A DNA stretch of 64,000 bases, taken from Ctena decussata. Taxonomy: Eukaryota > Mollusca > Bivalvia > Lucinida > Lucinidae. The notes under the pieces were generated by a model. The model made no database searches. It was not told where the DNA came from and saw only the letters and a program-made list of their open reading frames with translations. The stretch lies in NCBI GenBank assembly GCA_963989385.1, contig OZ022506.1:67033434-67097433 (forward strand), read 5' to 3'. A program made the position numbers and the translations under genes. Positions 1-10,559 of this stretch are shown piece by piece (the first letter of the stretch is position 1; every line of letters starts with the position of its first letter).

Positions 1-360
1 TAGAAGATAATACTGAGCTTGGCAATAGCATGAACTGGATACGAATACCATGCATGGCATTCATCATGCTAGCCAATGCCATGCAGGATAAAACCATGTG
101 TTACATTCGTCGATCTGTGGCTCACATACTAACTAAAACCACATGCATGGCATAAGTCAAATAATGAATCACATGATATTCAAAACCACGTATGGCAATA
201 ATGCCGTTCTTGAAATATTCGCTTGCTGGCAAATATCATGCTTGGCAAAACCAGCACTAGTTTAGAATACCACAAATGACATTTGTCGACTGGCGAATCC
301 CATGCTAGCCAACATCATGCAGGACAATACCATGCATGACTTCATCGGATGGCGAATGTA
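1..360. repeat. Degenerate tandem repeat with CCATGCATGGCA-like units
   Basis: Short units such as ACCATGCATGGCAT, CCATGCTAGCCAA and CCATGCAGGA recur irregularly through the first 350 bases. Spacing is variable, so this is an old, diverged minisatellite. The array enters from outside the window. No coding potential is seen; reading frames here are short and compositionally odd. Confidence 0.6.
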
Positions 361-392
361 ACTAGAAATGCTTTTTTTTACAAAAACAGATG

Positions 393-394
393 CC

Positions 395-425
<31 letters not shown>

Positions 426-429
426 ACAC
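393..429. repeat. Poly-C tract followed by (CA)n microsatellite
   Basis: About 19 C residues run directly into about nine CA dinucleotides. The apparent proline/histidine-threonine frames across it are artefacts of the simple repeat. Confidence 0.97.
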
Positions 430-480
430 CTGCGCTTTTCCAGCAGCCTCATTCTCCCAAAATATTGCCAAATTAAGACC

Positions 481-680
481 TGCTGTGTCCTTGAAAATAG
501 AGTCAAGGTCACCAAAATTTCACCAGTTCTTTTCCACCTCCGGATTATATACACTTGCCTATGTTCGGTCATTATCTATCAATTCCTTCAGGATATATGG
601 TGCAGACAAGGCGTTTATAAACTTCTTTGACCTTCTGTGACTTTGAAAATGAGGTCAAGGTCACCAAAATTAATTTCAAC
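481..680 (+). repeat. Two diverged units carrying GTCAAGGTCACCAAAAT
   Basis: The block AGTCAAGGTCACCAAAATTT occurs near 491 and again, as AGGTCAAGGTCACCAAAATTA, near 652, about 160 bases apart. TCAAGGTCA is the extended half-site recognised by ERR/NR5A-type nuclear receptors (known biology). Any function here is inference. The unit length and box resemble the array at 11930-12820 on the opposite strand. Confidence 0.5.
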
Positions 681-946
681 GACATTGTAATTCGATTTAA
701 TATGAGGGTTCACAATGACCTGCATCAAACCCCTTTTCAGGCTAGAGTCATGTTTTTTGGATATATAATGAGAAGGGCACTGACAAGGAAATTTACCAAG
801 CCACAAATAAATACTTGTATCGCAGAAAGTACTGGGGCATCAATGCATATTACAGGACCTGCTAGATTTTCCAGAGACTCGACTGAAGAATGCAGCAGCT
901 CAAAATACTTTTACAATTCCCTAACAATCACAGCGACAAATTAAAC

Positions 947-1293
947 AGAGGATCTTACATGAGTGCTCATGTATTATTAAATTTATTAAACAAGTTGGGG
1001 AAAAAGATAAGATGCGAGGCTTTGCCGAGCATCTAATCGGTTTTCCCCAACGAGTTTAATAAATTCAATAATACAGGAGCACGAATGCAAGATTCTATTT
1101 ATCATATGACACTAAAATCGCATTTTATTAGCAAAATTTGCACTGAAACGTCACAATTTCGCCATTAGAAAACACGACGTTTTTATGGACGTCAACGTAC
1201 AACGTTACGACATAATTTGCATATCTAATCCACTAGCGGATTATCGTTTTTAATGCATGGCTTTGTTACACTCTCAGATGCGACGTCATATGA
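947..1293 (+). mobile_element. Hairpin-headed non-autonomous element, copy 1
   Basis: Bases 953-1090 form a long imperfect hairpin. The arm with GTATTATTAAATTTATTAAAC pairs with GTTTAATAAATTCAATAATAC, and the loop is near GATGCGAGGCTTTGCCGAGCATC. The body continues to a CGACGTCATATGA end. A reverse-complement full copy lies at 54345-54690 and a partial one at 56262-56381. Reappearance with the same two ends supports a discrete mobile unit. It has no ORF, and its class is unknown. Confidence 0.75.
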
Positions 1294-1795
1294 TAAACTT
1301 ATTTACACAGGTTATGTACAAATTTTGCTTTCAATAAAAGTACATAGCTATGTAAGGCACGTCACATGTTAAACTGATATCTTAAAAGAACAGACATCTG
1401 TATCCTAAAACTTTGAATAGTATGTTAAACCCGATGCTTAAAGTAAAAATAAAAAAAAAATAAAAAATAACTGCCTCGACACAAGGCAGCCATTGTTCTT
1501 GTTTTTCTTGTACAGTAGATACAACAAATTCTGATTGACTGATTAGAAACAAACTTAAAAAAGATAGACTTGAAAAGATTGATTTAAAATTAAGAAATTT
1601 CAGCATGATTTTCTCTGGCTTCGTCACCAGATAAGGTCAGGGTCACTGATGAGGCTTTATTAGCCGAAACTAAGTAGTCTGGTCCTTACTTCTTAATGTA
1701 ATTTCTGCTCTCAAAGGAACTCTTTAAGAGAATGAGTAATGCAAGCCCCTGTGTGAGTGATGATATCGAAAGATATTTAGAACTTGAACAACTAA

Positions 1796-3599
1796 CAAGA
1801 GGCCCACGGGCCACAAAGCTCACCAGATCTCTAGCTCAAAATTGCTATCAAATTTGTATAGGCTCAGAAATGCTGTCAATTCGTACAGGCTAATACAAAA
1901 TATACAACTACAAAGTCTCAGTCTGACAGTCTGTTGAGTTGCTAACAAAATATATAACTGATTGCAGTAAATGCCATTTTTTAATTTTCCCCATTGCAAG
2001 TCAATGCAAACCTAAGTTGCCACAGCAACCAAACTAAAGAGAGGATTTTATAAAAAAAACAAAAAAAAACATAAAGTTTCAATCATCCTGCCTAAGGATA
2101 CTACAGATGAAATCTGGGCCTTATCTGCCCAGTGGCTTCTGAGGAGATAATTTTTTTTTTAAGTATTTTTCCCATTTTTTTTGCATTTTGGTTTCCATGG
2201 CAACCAATAAAAGGAGCAGTGGGCAAAAAAAACCAAAAAAAAAAAAACCACATAGCTAATAAGAGACTTCTCAAGGAACAATCTATAAAAGTTTTGCCAA
2301 CATATATGCAATGGCTTGGCAGTAAATGCCATTCTTTAATTTTCCCCATTATAAGACAATGTAACTCTAAGTTGCTATAGCAACCAAACTAAAGGGCTGA
2401 TTTTCATAAAAAACATAAACTTTCAATCCCCCAGCCCAAGAATGCCACAGATGAAATCTGGGCCTTATTGGCCCAGTGGCTTAAGAGAAGATACTTTTTG
2501 AAATGTTTTTTACATTATTTTTTACATTTCGGTTTCCATGGCAACCAATAAAAGGAGCAGTGGGCCAAAAAACATATAGCTGATAGAGGACATCTCAAGG
2601 AACATTTCTATAAAAGTTTTATCAACATATCTGCAATGGCTTGGCAGAAAATGCCATTTTTCAATTTTCCCATTATAAGTCAATGGAAACTCTAAGTTGC
2701 CATAGCAACCAAACTAAAGGGCCCATGATCATAAAAAAACAAAAACTTTCAGTCCCCAAGCCCAAGCATGCCACAGATGAAATCTGGACCTTATGGGCCC
2801 TGTGGCTTCAGAGGAGATAATTTTTTAAGTATTTTTTCCATTTTTTTTTTTTTTGCATTTCGGTTTCCATGGCAACCAATAACAGGAGCAGTGGACCAAA
2901 AAACATATAGCTGATAGAGGACATCTCAAGGAACATTTCTATAAAAGTTTTATCAACATATCTGCAATGGCTTGGCAGAAAATGCCATTTTTCAATTTTC
3001 CCATTATAAGTCAATGGAAACTCTAAGTTGCCATAGCAACCAAACTAAAGGGCCCATGATCATAAAAAAACAAAAACTTTCAGTCCCCAAGCCCAAGCAT
3101 GCCACAGATGAAATCTGGACCTTATGGGCCCTGTGGCTTCAGAGGAGATAATTTTTTAAGTATTTTTTCCATTTTTTTTTTTTTTGCATTTCGGTTTCCA
3201 TGGCAACCAATAACAGGAGCAGTGGACCAAAAAACATATAGCTGATAGAGGACATCTCAAGGAACATTTCTATAAAAGTTTTATCAATATATCTGCAATG
3301 ACTTGGCAGAAAATGCCATTTTTCAATTTTCCCCATTATAAGTCAATGGGAATTCTAAGTTGCCATAGCAACCAAACTAAAAGGCCAATTTTCATAAAAA
3401 AACACAAACTTTCAATCCCCCATCCCAAGGATGCCACAGATGAAATTTGGGCCCAATCGGCCCAGTGGCTTCAGAGGAGATGTCGTTTAAAAGTGTTGAC
3501 GGACGACGACGACAGACGACGACGACGACGACAGACGACGACGACGGACCACTGCCTATCCTATAAGCTCCCCCGGAGCCTTCGGCTCTGGTGAGCTAA
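1796..3599 (-). mobile_element. Helentron/HINE-like non-autonomous element with 331-bp tandem core
   Basis: On the minus strand the element begins TTTAGCTCACCAGAG, has a hairpin around GAGCCGAAGGCTC, then a (GTC)n tract (plus strand 3497-3548). About 4.5 monomers of 331-342 bp follow, each with TTTCCATGGCAACCAAT. The end is GGTGAGCT, the hairpin GGCCCGTGGGCC, then TCTTG next to TT. The inverted repeat AGCTCACCAGA/TCTGGTGAGCT sits at one terminus and just inside the other. This layout matches non-autonomous Helentrons as described in insects. The assignment is inference because no Rep/helicase is present. The diverged sister copy is 50740-53321. Confidence 0.7.
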
Positions 3600-3723
3600 A
3601 AATACTTACAAATTGCTTACACTTGCTCAAAAGCAATAAGTTTTCTTAGGCTCCCGTTTGGAAATTCTTATATTTTACCTATTGCGCCGGCTTATGGCAG
3701 ATACGGACGTGAGAGCAATATAT

Positions 3724-3957
3724 GAGCCGCGACACGAGAAAACCAACAATGAGGTTGTGCGCCCAGCACACACTTGGATCAGCCTGGGCATCCGTCCAGG
3801 CTGATCAGACTTTCCGCTAGGCGCTTGAAAGGTACCTAAGGGTCTAAGCTACCTCCATGCGGACAGCGAAGACTGATTAGACTGGGTGGATGCCCAAACT
3901 GATCTGAGTCTGCGCTGGGCGCACAACCACTTTCTTTGTTTTCTCGTTCGCGGCTCC
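3724..3957 (-). mobile_element. 235-bp full-length palindromic hairpin repeat, copy 1
   Basis: Nearly the whole unit is one inverted repeat. It starts GAGCCGCGACACGAGAAAAC and ends with the near complement before GGCTC. A small second hairpin (GGTAGCTTAGACCCTTAGCTACC type) marks the asymmetric centre, and its direction sets the strand given. Twelve copies occur in this window. No ORF, no promoter boxes and no clear target duplication are seen. Confidence 0.85.
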
Positions 3958-4124
3958 ATTATAAACGTGTCATGACAGACAAAACTATCCAAATTGACTC
4001 CCTTTAAAAATGAAAACGAATGTGCACCTCGGATTGCTACTCGAAGCAGGTCTGAGGTGCGCCGAGGCTCTGAAAACTTGACATGGATATAACAAAAATA
4101 TGGCATGACAACTTGAGCCCCTAA

Positions 4125-4950
4125 GGTGGTGATTTGTGGTATATACAAAAATCGCAATAAAATGCTGAAAATACAACAGATCTTCCCAAAGCTTAGCAGA
4201 TGCCTTCTTTATGTTGTTTCTCACAGTTTAGAGTACAAAAATGCAGGACATATTGATATTAATAAGGATTTATATACGAAAAGATCAAAGTGTTATTTTG
4301 TGCGAATAAATCTAAAATATTGAAAATGTAACTAGGTCTGAACAAAAATTAATCTAGTATGAAGAGCGTCCTAGCATTTTTTATTCCACTTTCTTTGCCC
4401 GTTATCAGGCTGCGCAGATAAAAACAGAAGCCTTTTCCTCAAATGTCTGACCATGTATATAAGTGCATGTATAGTGCTTGCATTCATTAATTATACCTAT
4501 ATCGTACTCACAGTATAAATATTACATTACAATGACCAAGACAGGTATATTATTGAAATTATTCAACCTTGAAAACAGACTTTGCTATGTATTTTTGTGA
4601 CAAATATTTGGACACAGGCCACATCTTTTTTTATCTGCGCAGCCCGATAACGGGCAGAGAAAATGGAAAAAATAATTGCTAGGACGCTCTTCATAATACA
4701 TTAATTTATGTTCAGACCTGGTTACATTTTCAATACTGATGGTCATTTTTTAGATTTATTCGCACAAAATTACCCTTTGATCTTTTCTTAAATAAATCCT
4801 TTTTAACATCAACATGTCCTGCATTTTGGGATTCTGAATTGTGAGAAACAACATAAAGAAGGCATCTGCTAACTTTTGGGAAGATCTGTTGTATTTTCAG
4901 CATTTAATGCAGATTTTTGTCTTTGTCCCAAATCAGTGAAAATCACCACC
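4125..4950. mobile_element. Long-inverted-repeat (foldback) element, copy 1
   Basis: Arms of about 290 bp (4125-4420 and 4634-4950) are inverted copies of each other, from GGTGGTGATTT at one end to AAATCACCACC at the other. Shared interior blocks include GAAGAGCGTCCTAGCA and its complement. It is flanked by CTAA and TTAA. A second copy at 43201-44040 has TTAA on both sides, so a TTAA or TA target is likely. It encodes nothing and resembles a non-autonomous DNA transposon. Confidence 0.8.
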
Positions 4951-4954
4951 TTAA

Positions 4955-5560
4955 ATGTATTTACCTTTCAAATCAACAGTCGGCCATGTAACAAGTCCTA
5001 TCTAGATTTTGTGTTTACACGACAGCGTTAAGTGTGATAAGACAACCCGGAAGTTTTGAAGATGCAATTCAAAATTAATTTTGATATTTTCTTACCTGGT
5101 ATTCTTTTTTCTGTTTGTTGATTAAATTCAAATTCCTAGTATCTCAACCATTAATGCGATGACTTTTAAAGCCTTCAAAGATCTTATTCAGCAATAATTT
5201 CAATTTTAAAAATAACAAAGTTACGTGTACTCTTGCTTTGTCGGCCTAGATTTTAAAAACCATGTATACTAGCCACGAAAGTTAACGTTTTGAATCTTGC
5301 CTTCACCGAAAATTTTACTTGACTCTCGAGGTTATTAATTCTTATATATTCAAAAGATTAGATACTGTTAAACACTAGTCGGCATGTCAACTTTGTAGAT
5401 GTTACCTGCAAACAACGTGACCATTATCAGCTTCAAAACTTTCAAAGAAGTGACGCAGTTCCACATGTATTACAAAATTTGCCATCTCACTCAGTGCAGT
5501 CAGTAGTGAAACATTAATTTTCAGCCAGAAGTGTGAATAATCTTACCCGGTTATTAATTA
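4955..5560. other. No gene seen
   Basis: AT-rich intergenic or intronic sequence. I find no splice-bounded open frame, structured repeat or RNA gene here. Confidence 0.6.
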
Positions 5561-5568
5561 TGCTTCCG

Positions 5569-6215
5569 ACCCAGTCGGCGCGAAAACTAACTGATACAAT
5601 GAAGTTCCGACCTAGTCGGATATCAAACTAGCTGCAGAATTGCATTTCCAAACCAATTAGGGATAACGCTAGATGTAGTAATTTAGGTACGAACTAGTTG
5701 GAGCCATAACTAGCTGCAGAAATGTAGTTATGACCCAGTCGAAGCAAAAGCTAGCTGCAGTCATGTAAGTTCGACCCAGTCGAAGCGGAAGTTAGCTGCA
5801 GTAAAGTTATTACGACCCAGTCAGAGCGAAAGCTTAAGGAGAAGAACTATATAAGCATTTTGCTTCCGTTAGTATTCTTTTATACGTATTGTCACAATAT
5901 ATGTTGTACATAGATTTTTTCGAAATAAAAAGGTTTGAATCAAAGCTAGCTGCAGTCATGTAGTAACCACCCAGTGGAAGCAAAAACTAACTGCAGTAAT
6001 GTTGTTACGACCCAGTCGGAGCAAAAACAAGCTGCAGTAATGTAGTAACCACCCAGTGGAAGCGAAAGCTAGCTACGGCCCAGTCGGAGCAAAAGCTTGT
6101 TGCAGTAATGTAGTAGTGACCCAGACGAAGTGAAATCTAGCTGCAGTAATGTAATTACGTTTTGAACAGTCGAAGCGAAAGATAGCAGCAGTTAACGTTA
6201 TGTTGTTACTGCTCG
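5569..6215 (+). repeat. About 40-bp minisatellite (GACCCAGTCGGAGCGAAAGC)
   Basis: Roughly 13 diverged units of about 40 bp share GACCCAGTCGGAGC, AAAGCTAGCTGCAG and TAATGTAGT blocks. The array is split at 5835-5941 by a short retroposon flanked by duplicated AAAGCT. Units before the insertion are more diverged than those after it. No reading frame is preserved. Confidence 0.85.
5835..5941 (+). mobile_element. Short retroposon / LINE 3' tail inside minisatellite
   Basis: The 107-bp insert starts AAGGAGAAGAACTATATAAGC and ends with GAAATAAAAAGGTTTGAATC. The array motif AAAGCT is present immediately on both sides (5829-5834 and 5942-5947), which is a target-site duplication. Related tails are at 7888-8034, 44297-44410 (reverse) and 50600-50705. 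The AATAAA near the end is the expected polyadenylation signal of a retrotransposed RNA. Its parent LINE is not identified. Confidence 0.75.
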
Positions 6216-7170
6216 GTCAGACTGCAGTATTGCAGCTATTTCGCTCAGCCATTTCTTTGATGGGGTACATGAAATCATTGCTCTGTGCTCTGGGATATTT
6301 TGTCAGATCAACAGATCAGACAGCCTATGATCAGGATCTAGAGTGTGTTTTCAGCCATGAGTAGCCGACTTGTTAAGGTAATATCAGTTTGTCTTTGTTC
6401 AGCTGGCATGTACTGCTGAGCCATGAGGTTAAATAACTCTCATTAAAGTCTCCATAGTCCTATCAGCGGTAAAAATGCGTAAACTCAAATCATTGTAAAA
6501 AACGGTCCAACTTTCACGTTTTGTAATAAAATGTGGGTTGGTGTGCACAAATTGAGTCATATAACTGGCAAAAAGTAGAGAAAACAAGTTTGTAAAATGC
6601 AAACAATCGCTCAACAAAATACACTTTTCTGTTCTGGTTTCCCGTCCAGCAATGCTTTATAAACATAGGCGCGATATTGATTGGGACTCCACGCCTGTAC
6701 ATTGTATTTTTACCATTTTATGAAATCGAAAGTAGGTCATTTTAGTTGCCAACTAAAATGACCCAAATGAGTTTTCAAATCCCTTTTATGGGAAGGTCAA
6801 TGATTTTTTATTTGTTTAAAGGTGGCTAATCGCGGTCATTTACAGTGACAAAACTATAGTGAGAAGCTTGCAGCGATACCTCATGACAATTTTTTTCATG
6901 CTGATAGAGCTATGAGGCCCTTAATACAAGGAACTAAACCGATTTTCATCGCTGGGTTATGGTTTCTGCTGGCCATACAATTAGCTGGCATCGGTATATT
7001 TGCAGATGGAATACTGTGTTATTAACTTAATATGAGAAAGCCGACCTTTACAGGTACATGTAGTAAAGCTTTAGTTTATTGTTTACTGTGACAAAATTCA
7101 CCTCCTGTCACAAAGTTTTTATTAAGTAAGGGTAAAGGTTTATGGAAAATGACAAATCTATCTACAAATT
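6216..7170. other. No gene seen; one dispersed repeat fragment
   Basis: Mostly unremarkable AT-rich sequence. Bases 6685-6785, with CCTGTACATTGTATTTTTACC and a CCAACTAAAATGA block, recur at 14550-14655, marking an old dispersed repeat. No coding exon is supported. Confidence 0.55.
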
Positions 7171-7172
7171 AG

Positions 7173-7174
<2 letters not shown>

Positions 7175-7204
<30 letters not shown>
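7175..7204. repeat. (TG)n microsatellite
   Basis: About fifteen uninterrupted TG dinucleotides. Confidence 0.97.
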
Positions 7205-7207
<3 letters not shown>

Positions 7208-7603
7208 TAGTTTCCTGTTCTGATAGCGAAATATAAAAGGAAAGGCAAACATTAAAGGGGATTATTGACCTTGTTTATTATATTTTATAATAACTATAAG
7301 TTTATTGTGTCGAAGAAAGTAAGTCGTTTTGGCGGCTGCCAATTAAGTAATTTTCAAACACATAAAATCAAGAATGCTTATCCGTTTAGAGCAGGCCAAT
7401 GTCGGTCAATTTAAAACAAAAATGCAGTGCAGTAAAAACCTTTCAATGGTATTTTATGATAAAATGATACTGGGAACGCATTAGTGTCTAAAATTCGGCT
7501 CTGAGATAAATACTTCAATTAGCTAAAATCACCATGCGTCTCTTTCAGAATTTGATGTTTATGGCAGGATATGGAAGTCGAATGTTTCGGTTCCTCATCG
7601 CAG

Positions 7604-7706
7604 CAGGCACATGACGTTGAAATGACGTCGTATTTACGTCCATGTGACGCCATGACGTCGCATCGACGTCAATATGACGTTATTTTGACGATGTGTGCCC
7701 GCTAGG
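7604..7706. repeat. Palindrome of eight phased GACGT-like sites, copy 1
   Basis: GACGT-type pentamers start at 7613, 7624, 7635 (TACGT), 7646 (GACGC), 7654, 7665, 7676 and 7687. The spacings are 11,11,11,8,11,11,11. The outer ends are GCAGGCACA and TGTGCCCGC, so the block is an overall palindrome. Some positions are full TGACGTCA-like CRE cores. It lies next to a second copy with the same spacing. Confidence 0.85.
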
Positions 7707-7712
7707 ATCAGT

Positions 7713-7818
7713 CCCAGCGGGCACATGACGTCGAAATGACGTTGTACTGACGTCGATGCGACGTTATAACGTCGCATTGACGTCAGAATGACGTCCTTTT
7801 GACGTTATGTGCCAGTTG
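7713..7818. repeat. Palindrome of eight phased GACGT-like sites, copy 2
   Basis: Sites start at 7727, 7738, 7749, 7760, 7768 (AACGT), 7779, 7790 and 7801. This is the same 11,11,11,8,11,11,11 pattern as the neighbouring copy. The outer ends are CAGCGGGCACA and TGTGCCAGTTGG. The element is non-coding, and no flanking duplication is obvious. Confidence 0.85.
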
Positions 7819-7887
7819 GGTGCCTTCTCTTCCACTAATTTACATCTTTTATTGTAAACGCTTCTCAATGCTTATAGATCTAATATT

Positions 7888-8034
7888 CAGGAGAAGAGCT
7901 CTATACAGGAGAACAGCTCTATAAGCTATCAGCTTTCGTTCTGATCCTTTTTCATTGCATGGTTGTGTAGTTATGTTGTTTGTATGTTTGTATGTTGTAA
8001 TGTACATTCTTGAAAATAAAATATGTTTAAACCA
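7888..8034 (+). mobile_element. Short retroposon / LINE 3' tail
   Basis: It contains GGAGAAGAGCTCTATA, a second GGAGAACAGCTCTATAAGC, then TTTCGTTCTGATCC. It ends CTTGAAAATAAAATATGTTTAAACC. It is homologous to the inserts at 5835 and 44297. The AATAAA signal lies about 15 bases from the end. Confidence 0.7.
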
Positions 8035-9290
8035 AATGATTTTTCTAAAACATCTGAGATATGGTATGATAATTTCATCTGTTCAAAGAGGGTATCTATT
8101 ATATTAATACACATTTATGAAATAACTTTATTTGAGTAGTATATTTTAGTAATATGAGCTGGCGATCACGTGACAATAAAATATTTTGACAAGATACCTA
8201 CGTAAATGACCCGACCTACATAATGGACTGAAGTAAATGAAAGACAAGTATATAGACCAGCTCTGATAAGAGCAGACTGATTATGTCCATTTGCTAGCAA
8301 TACCGTTTTTTCAAGGCTAAGTACATAACGGGTAAATGTCCTTGTTGTTGTTTCGGTTCTCATTACGATGTTCCCCAGGGAGGCTCATCGGGGGTAAATG
8401 TCCCAACAACGCTCGAAGTGCATAATTGAGCGGTGTCATTGCTCGTCATACACATTCCGGTACCTATATAAAGAGGACAGACTTTGATCATGGTGCACAG
8501 TTTCCTAGGCTGGTCCAGGTGTGCACTTTTTTGTGATGTCATTCGACATAATTTTGTCCAGTGACGCACACCGTCGACTCGAAACAAAATTAAACCAACG
8601 TTGAGTTAAAGTCATATATCACTGAATCTACGTTATTGCATAAAAAGTAGTGCCGAGAGGTATTAACAGCCGTGCATCAACCGGCGAAGAGCCGTGTTTC
8701 AACAAGGGTTTTCTCGCGCTGTTGAAACACGGTGACAGAATTTTCATTATGCTTGTGCCGGGCCACTAAAAAAAATCCGCCATGCAACTTTGTCTCTCCA
8801 GTTTCGGTCGAATTAAAAAAATTGGTGGTGCGCTACCTATGTATGCCTGTATGACGTCATCATGCCATTGTAATCTGACGACATCAAGTCGTGACTCAGG
8901 TTTAAAACGATGTTGTTTACATTCTTACGAAGCCAAATGGAGAGTAAATAAGTGTTAAAGAAAACATGCATCTCAAGCTTTCAGCAATCAAGAACTGCAG
9001 GACGGTATATGAATGGATCAGGCTTGTTCTGCATGGAAGTTATCGCTGAAGGTATCTGCTTTTTTGTTGATTAATTTGCAATCTATTTTCCATCAACTAC
9101 AACGACCATCTTGGATTATTTTCCGAAATATTGAGGTTGAATAGGCAGCCATTTTGAAAAGCTGATTGCTCTCGGGCCCGGAAGATGAATATTAGTAAAA
9201 AGATGTACCAGCGCGTTGGCTGTCAAACGGTGACAAAATATAGTGCCAAGTTTTTTCTCAAATTTTAACTAATAATTCATTGAATTTATG
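8035..9290. other. No gene seen; one perfect hairpin
   Basis: The only structure found is a stem at 8691-8731 (CCGTGTTTCAACA pairing with TGTTGAAACACGG around a short loop). Minus-strand frames at 8166-8587 lack recognisable domains or splice context and are rejected as genes. Confidence 0.55.
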
Positions 9291-9296
9291 CAATAA

Positions 9297-9442
9297 CAGC
9301 GATCAAACATTTGTTTCCAATGCATTAACGTTTGCCAGGTCCCTCGGGAGATGTTGAAAACCTCGGCCTTCGGCCTCGGTTTCCAACATCTCCCTCGGGA
9401 CCTGGCAAACGTTAATGCATGAAAAACCATGTTTGATCCCTA
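9297..9442. repeat. Long palindrome with CGGCCTTCGGCCG loop
   Basis: Arms of about 60 bp pair from GATCAAACAT through AATGCATTAACGTTTGCCAG and CCCTCGGGAGATGTTG to their complements. The tip is CCTCGGCCTTCGGCCTCGG. The arms are almost perfectly matched. It resembles the hairpin heads at 953-1090 and 57061-57210, so it is probably the end of a non-autonomous element. Confidence 0.8.
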
Positions 9443-9444
9443 TA

Positions 9445-9990
9445 TTGACAGTTTACTGGACGTCTTGACGTTTAATTAACGTTGTTACAGTGTTTTTTTT
9501 ACGTTGTGTTCCGGCTAGGATCACCTCAGTATGACTGAACTACTGTTAAAGGAGATGTAAAGCTCGGTATCACCATCCTTTTATCTGTGTTCATTTAATA
9601 AGCAGTTGTGGAATCCCTGCTCGGGGTCAGCGGGCACGTGACGTCAAAATGACGTGGTGTCTACGTCACCATCGATTGACATGACGTCGTTTCGCCGTTG
9701 ATTGCTTGCTGGGCTGTACTTAAATAACGAAGGAATGATGAAACTGGCTGCAGAGCTTACGGCGTCGAAATGATGTCGTGTCGACGTCGCCATCGATGTT
9801 GACATGACGTCGTTCCTACGTTGGTTGCTTGCTGGGCTGTACTTAAAATAATGAAGGATTGATGAAACTGACTGCAGAGCTCACGGCGTCGAAATGATGT
9901 CGTGTCGACGTCGCCATCGATATTGACATGACGTCATTTCGACGTTGGTTGCTTGCTTGGCATTACTTTAAATCATGCAGGATTGATGAG
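9445..9990 (+). repeat. 123-bp tandem repeat containing GACGT clusters
   Basis: About 2.8 units run from 9627 to 9960 with a 123-bp period (GGGCTGTACTTA at 9711 and 9834). Each has GTCGAAATGATGTCGTGTCG, GACATGACGTCGTT and TTGGTTGCTTGCT. Within each unit the GACGT-like sites keep about 11-bp spacing, as in the palindromes at 7604-7818, to which this array is related. Confidence 0.75.
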
Positions 9991-10125
9991 ACTTGAGTTT
10001 TATACAGGCAGTATAAAGGGACATTAACACATAATGCATAGACAAAAGATCAATAGGAATAACCTTGGGGACCAGTATCCTGAACTATAGCTAAATTAGA
10101 GTTACGTACATTGCCAAAGTTCATT

Positions 10126-10366
10126 TGAGCCGCGCGACGGCACAATCAACAAAGTGGCATGTGCGCTCAGCGAAAACTCAGATCAGTCTGTGCATCCGCC
10201 CAGTCTGATAAGAGCGTTCGCTGTCCACATGGGGGTTAGTTTAAACTCTTAGCTAACCTTTATGCGCAATGCCAAGACAGGGATCAGACTGGGCGGATGT
10301 CTAGGATGAACTGAGTCTGCGCTGGACACACATGCCACTTTGCTGATTTTCTCGTGTCGCGTCTCA
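10126..10366 (+). mobile_element. 235-bp palindromic hairpin repeat, copy 2
   Basis: This is a more diverged member: TGAGCCGCGCGACGGCACAA at the left and CTCGTGTCGCGTCTCA at the right, with the central small hairpin TTAGTTTAAACTCTTAGCTAA. The arms have lost several pairings, so it is older than copies 4, 7 and 9. Confidence 0.75.
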
Positions 10367-10559
10367 CATATTGGGGCACCCAAACCTATTCATGGAATTC
10401 TATTGTAACTGTTAAAACTTAAACTTTGGAAAAAATGGTGATAATGGAAACTTGCAAATACCCAACAGACATCCAAGGTGGAAAGAACACTAAATCACTG
10501 CGATTCACCTTCATGACGCTACTTTAAGGTTGATTCCATGTCGTTTCCACGTTGCGTGT

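Noticed and set aside
262..630. Gly- or Pro-rich frames near the left edge
   Set aside because: Produced by the poly-C/(CA)n tract; no gene structure.
3849..4224. 102- and 79-codon minus-strand frames
   Set aside because: They lie across the junction of a 235-bp hairpin repeat and a long-inverted-repeat element.
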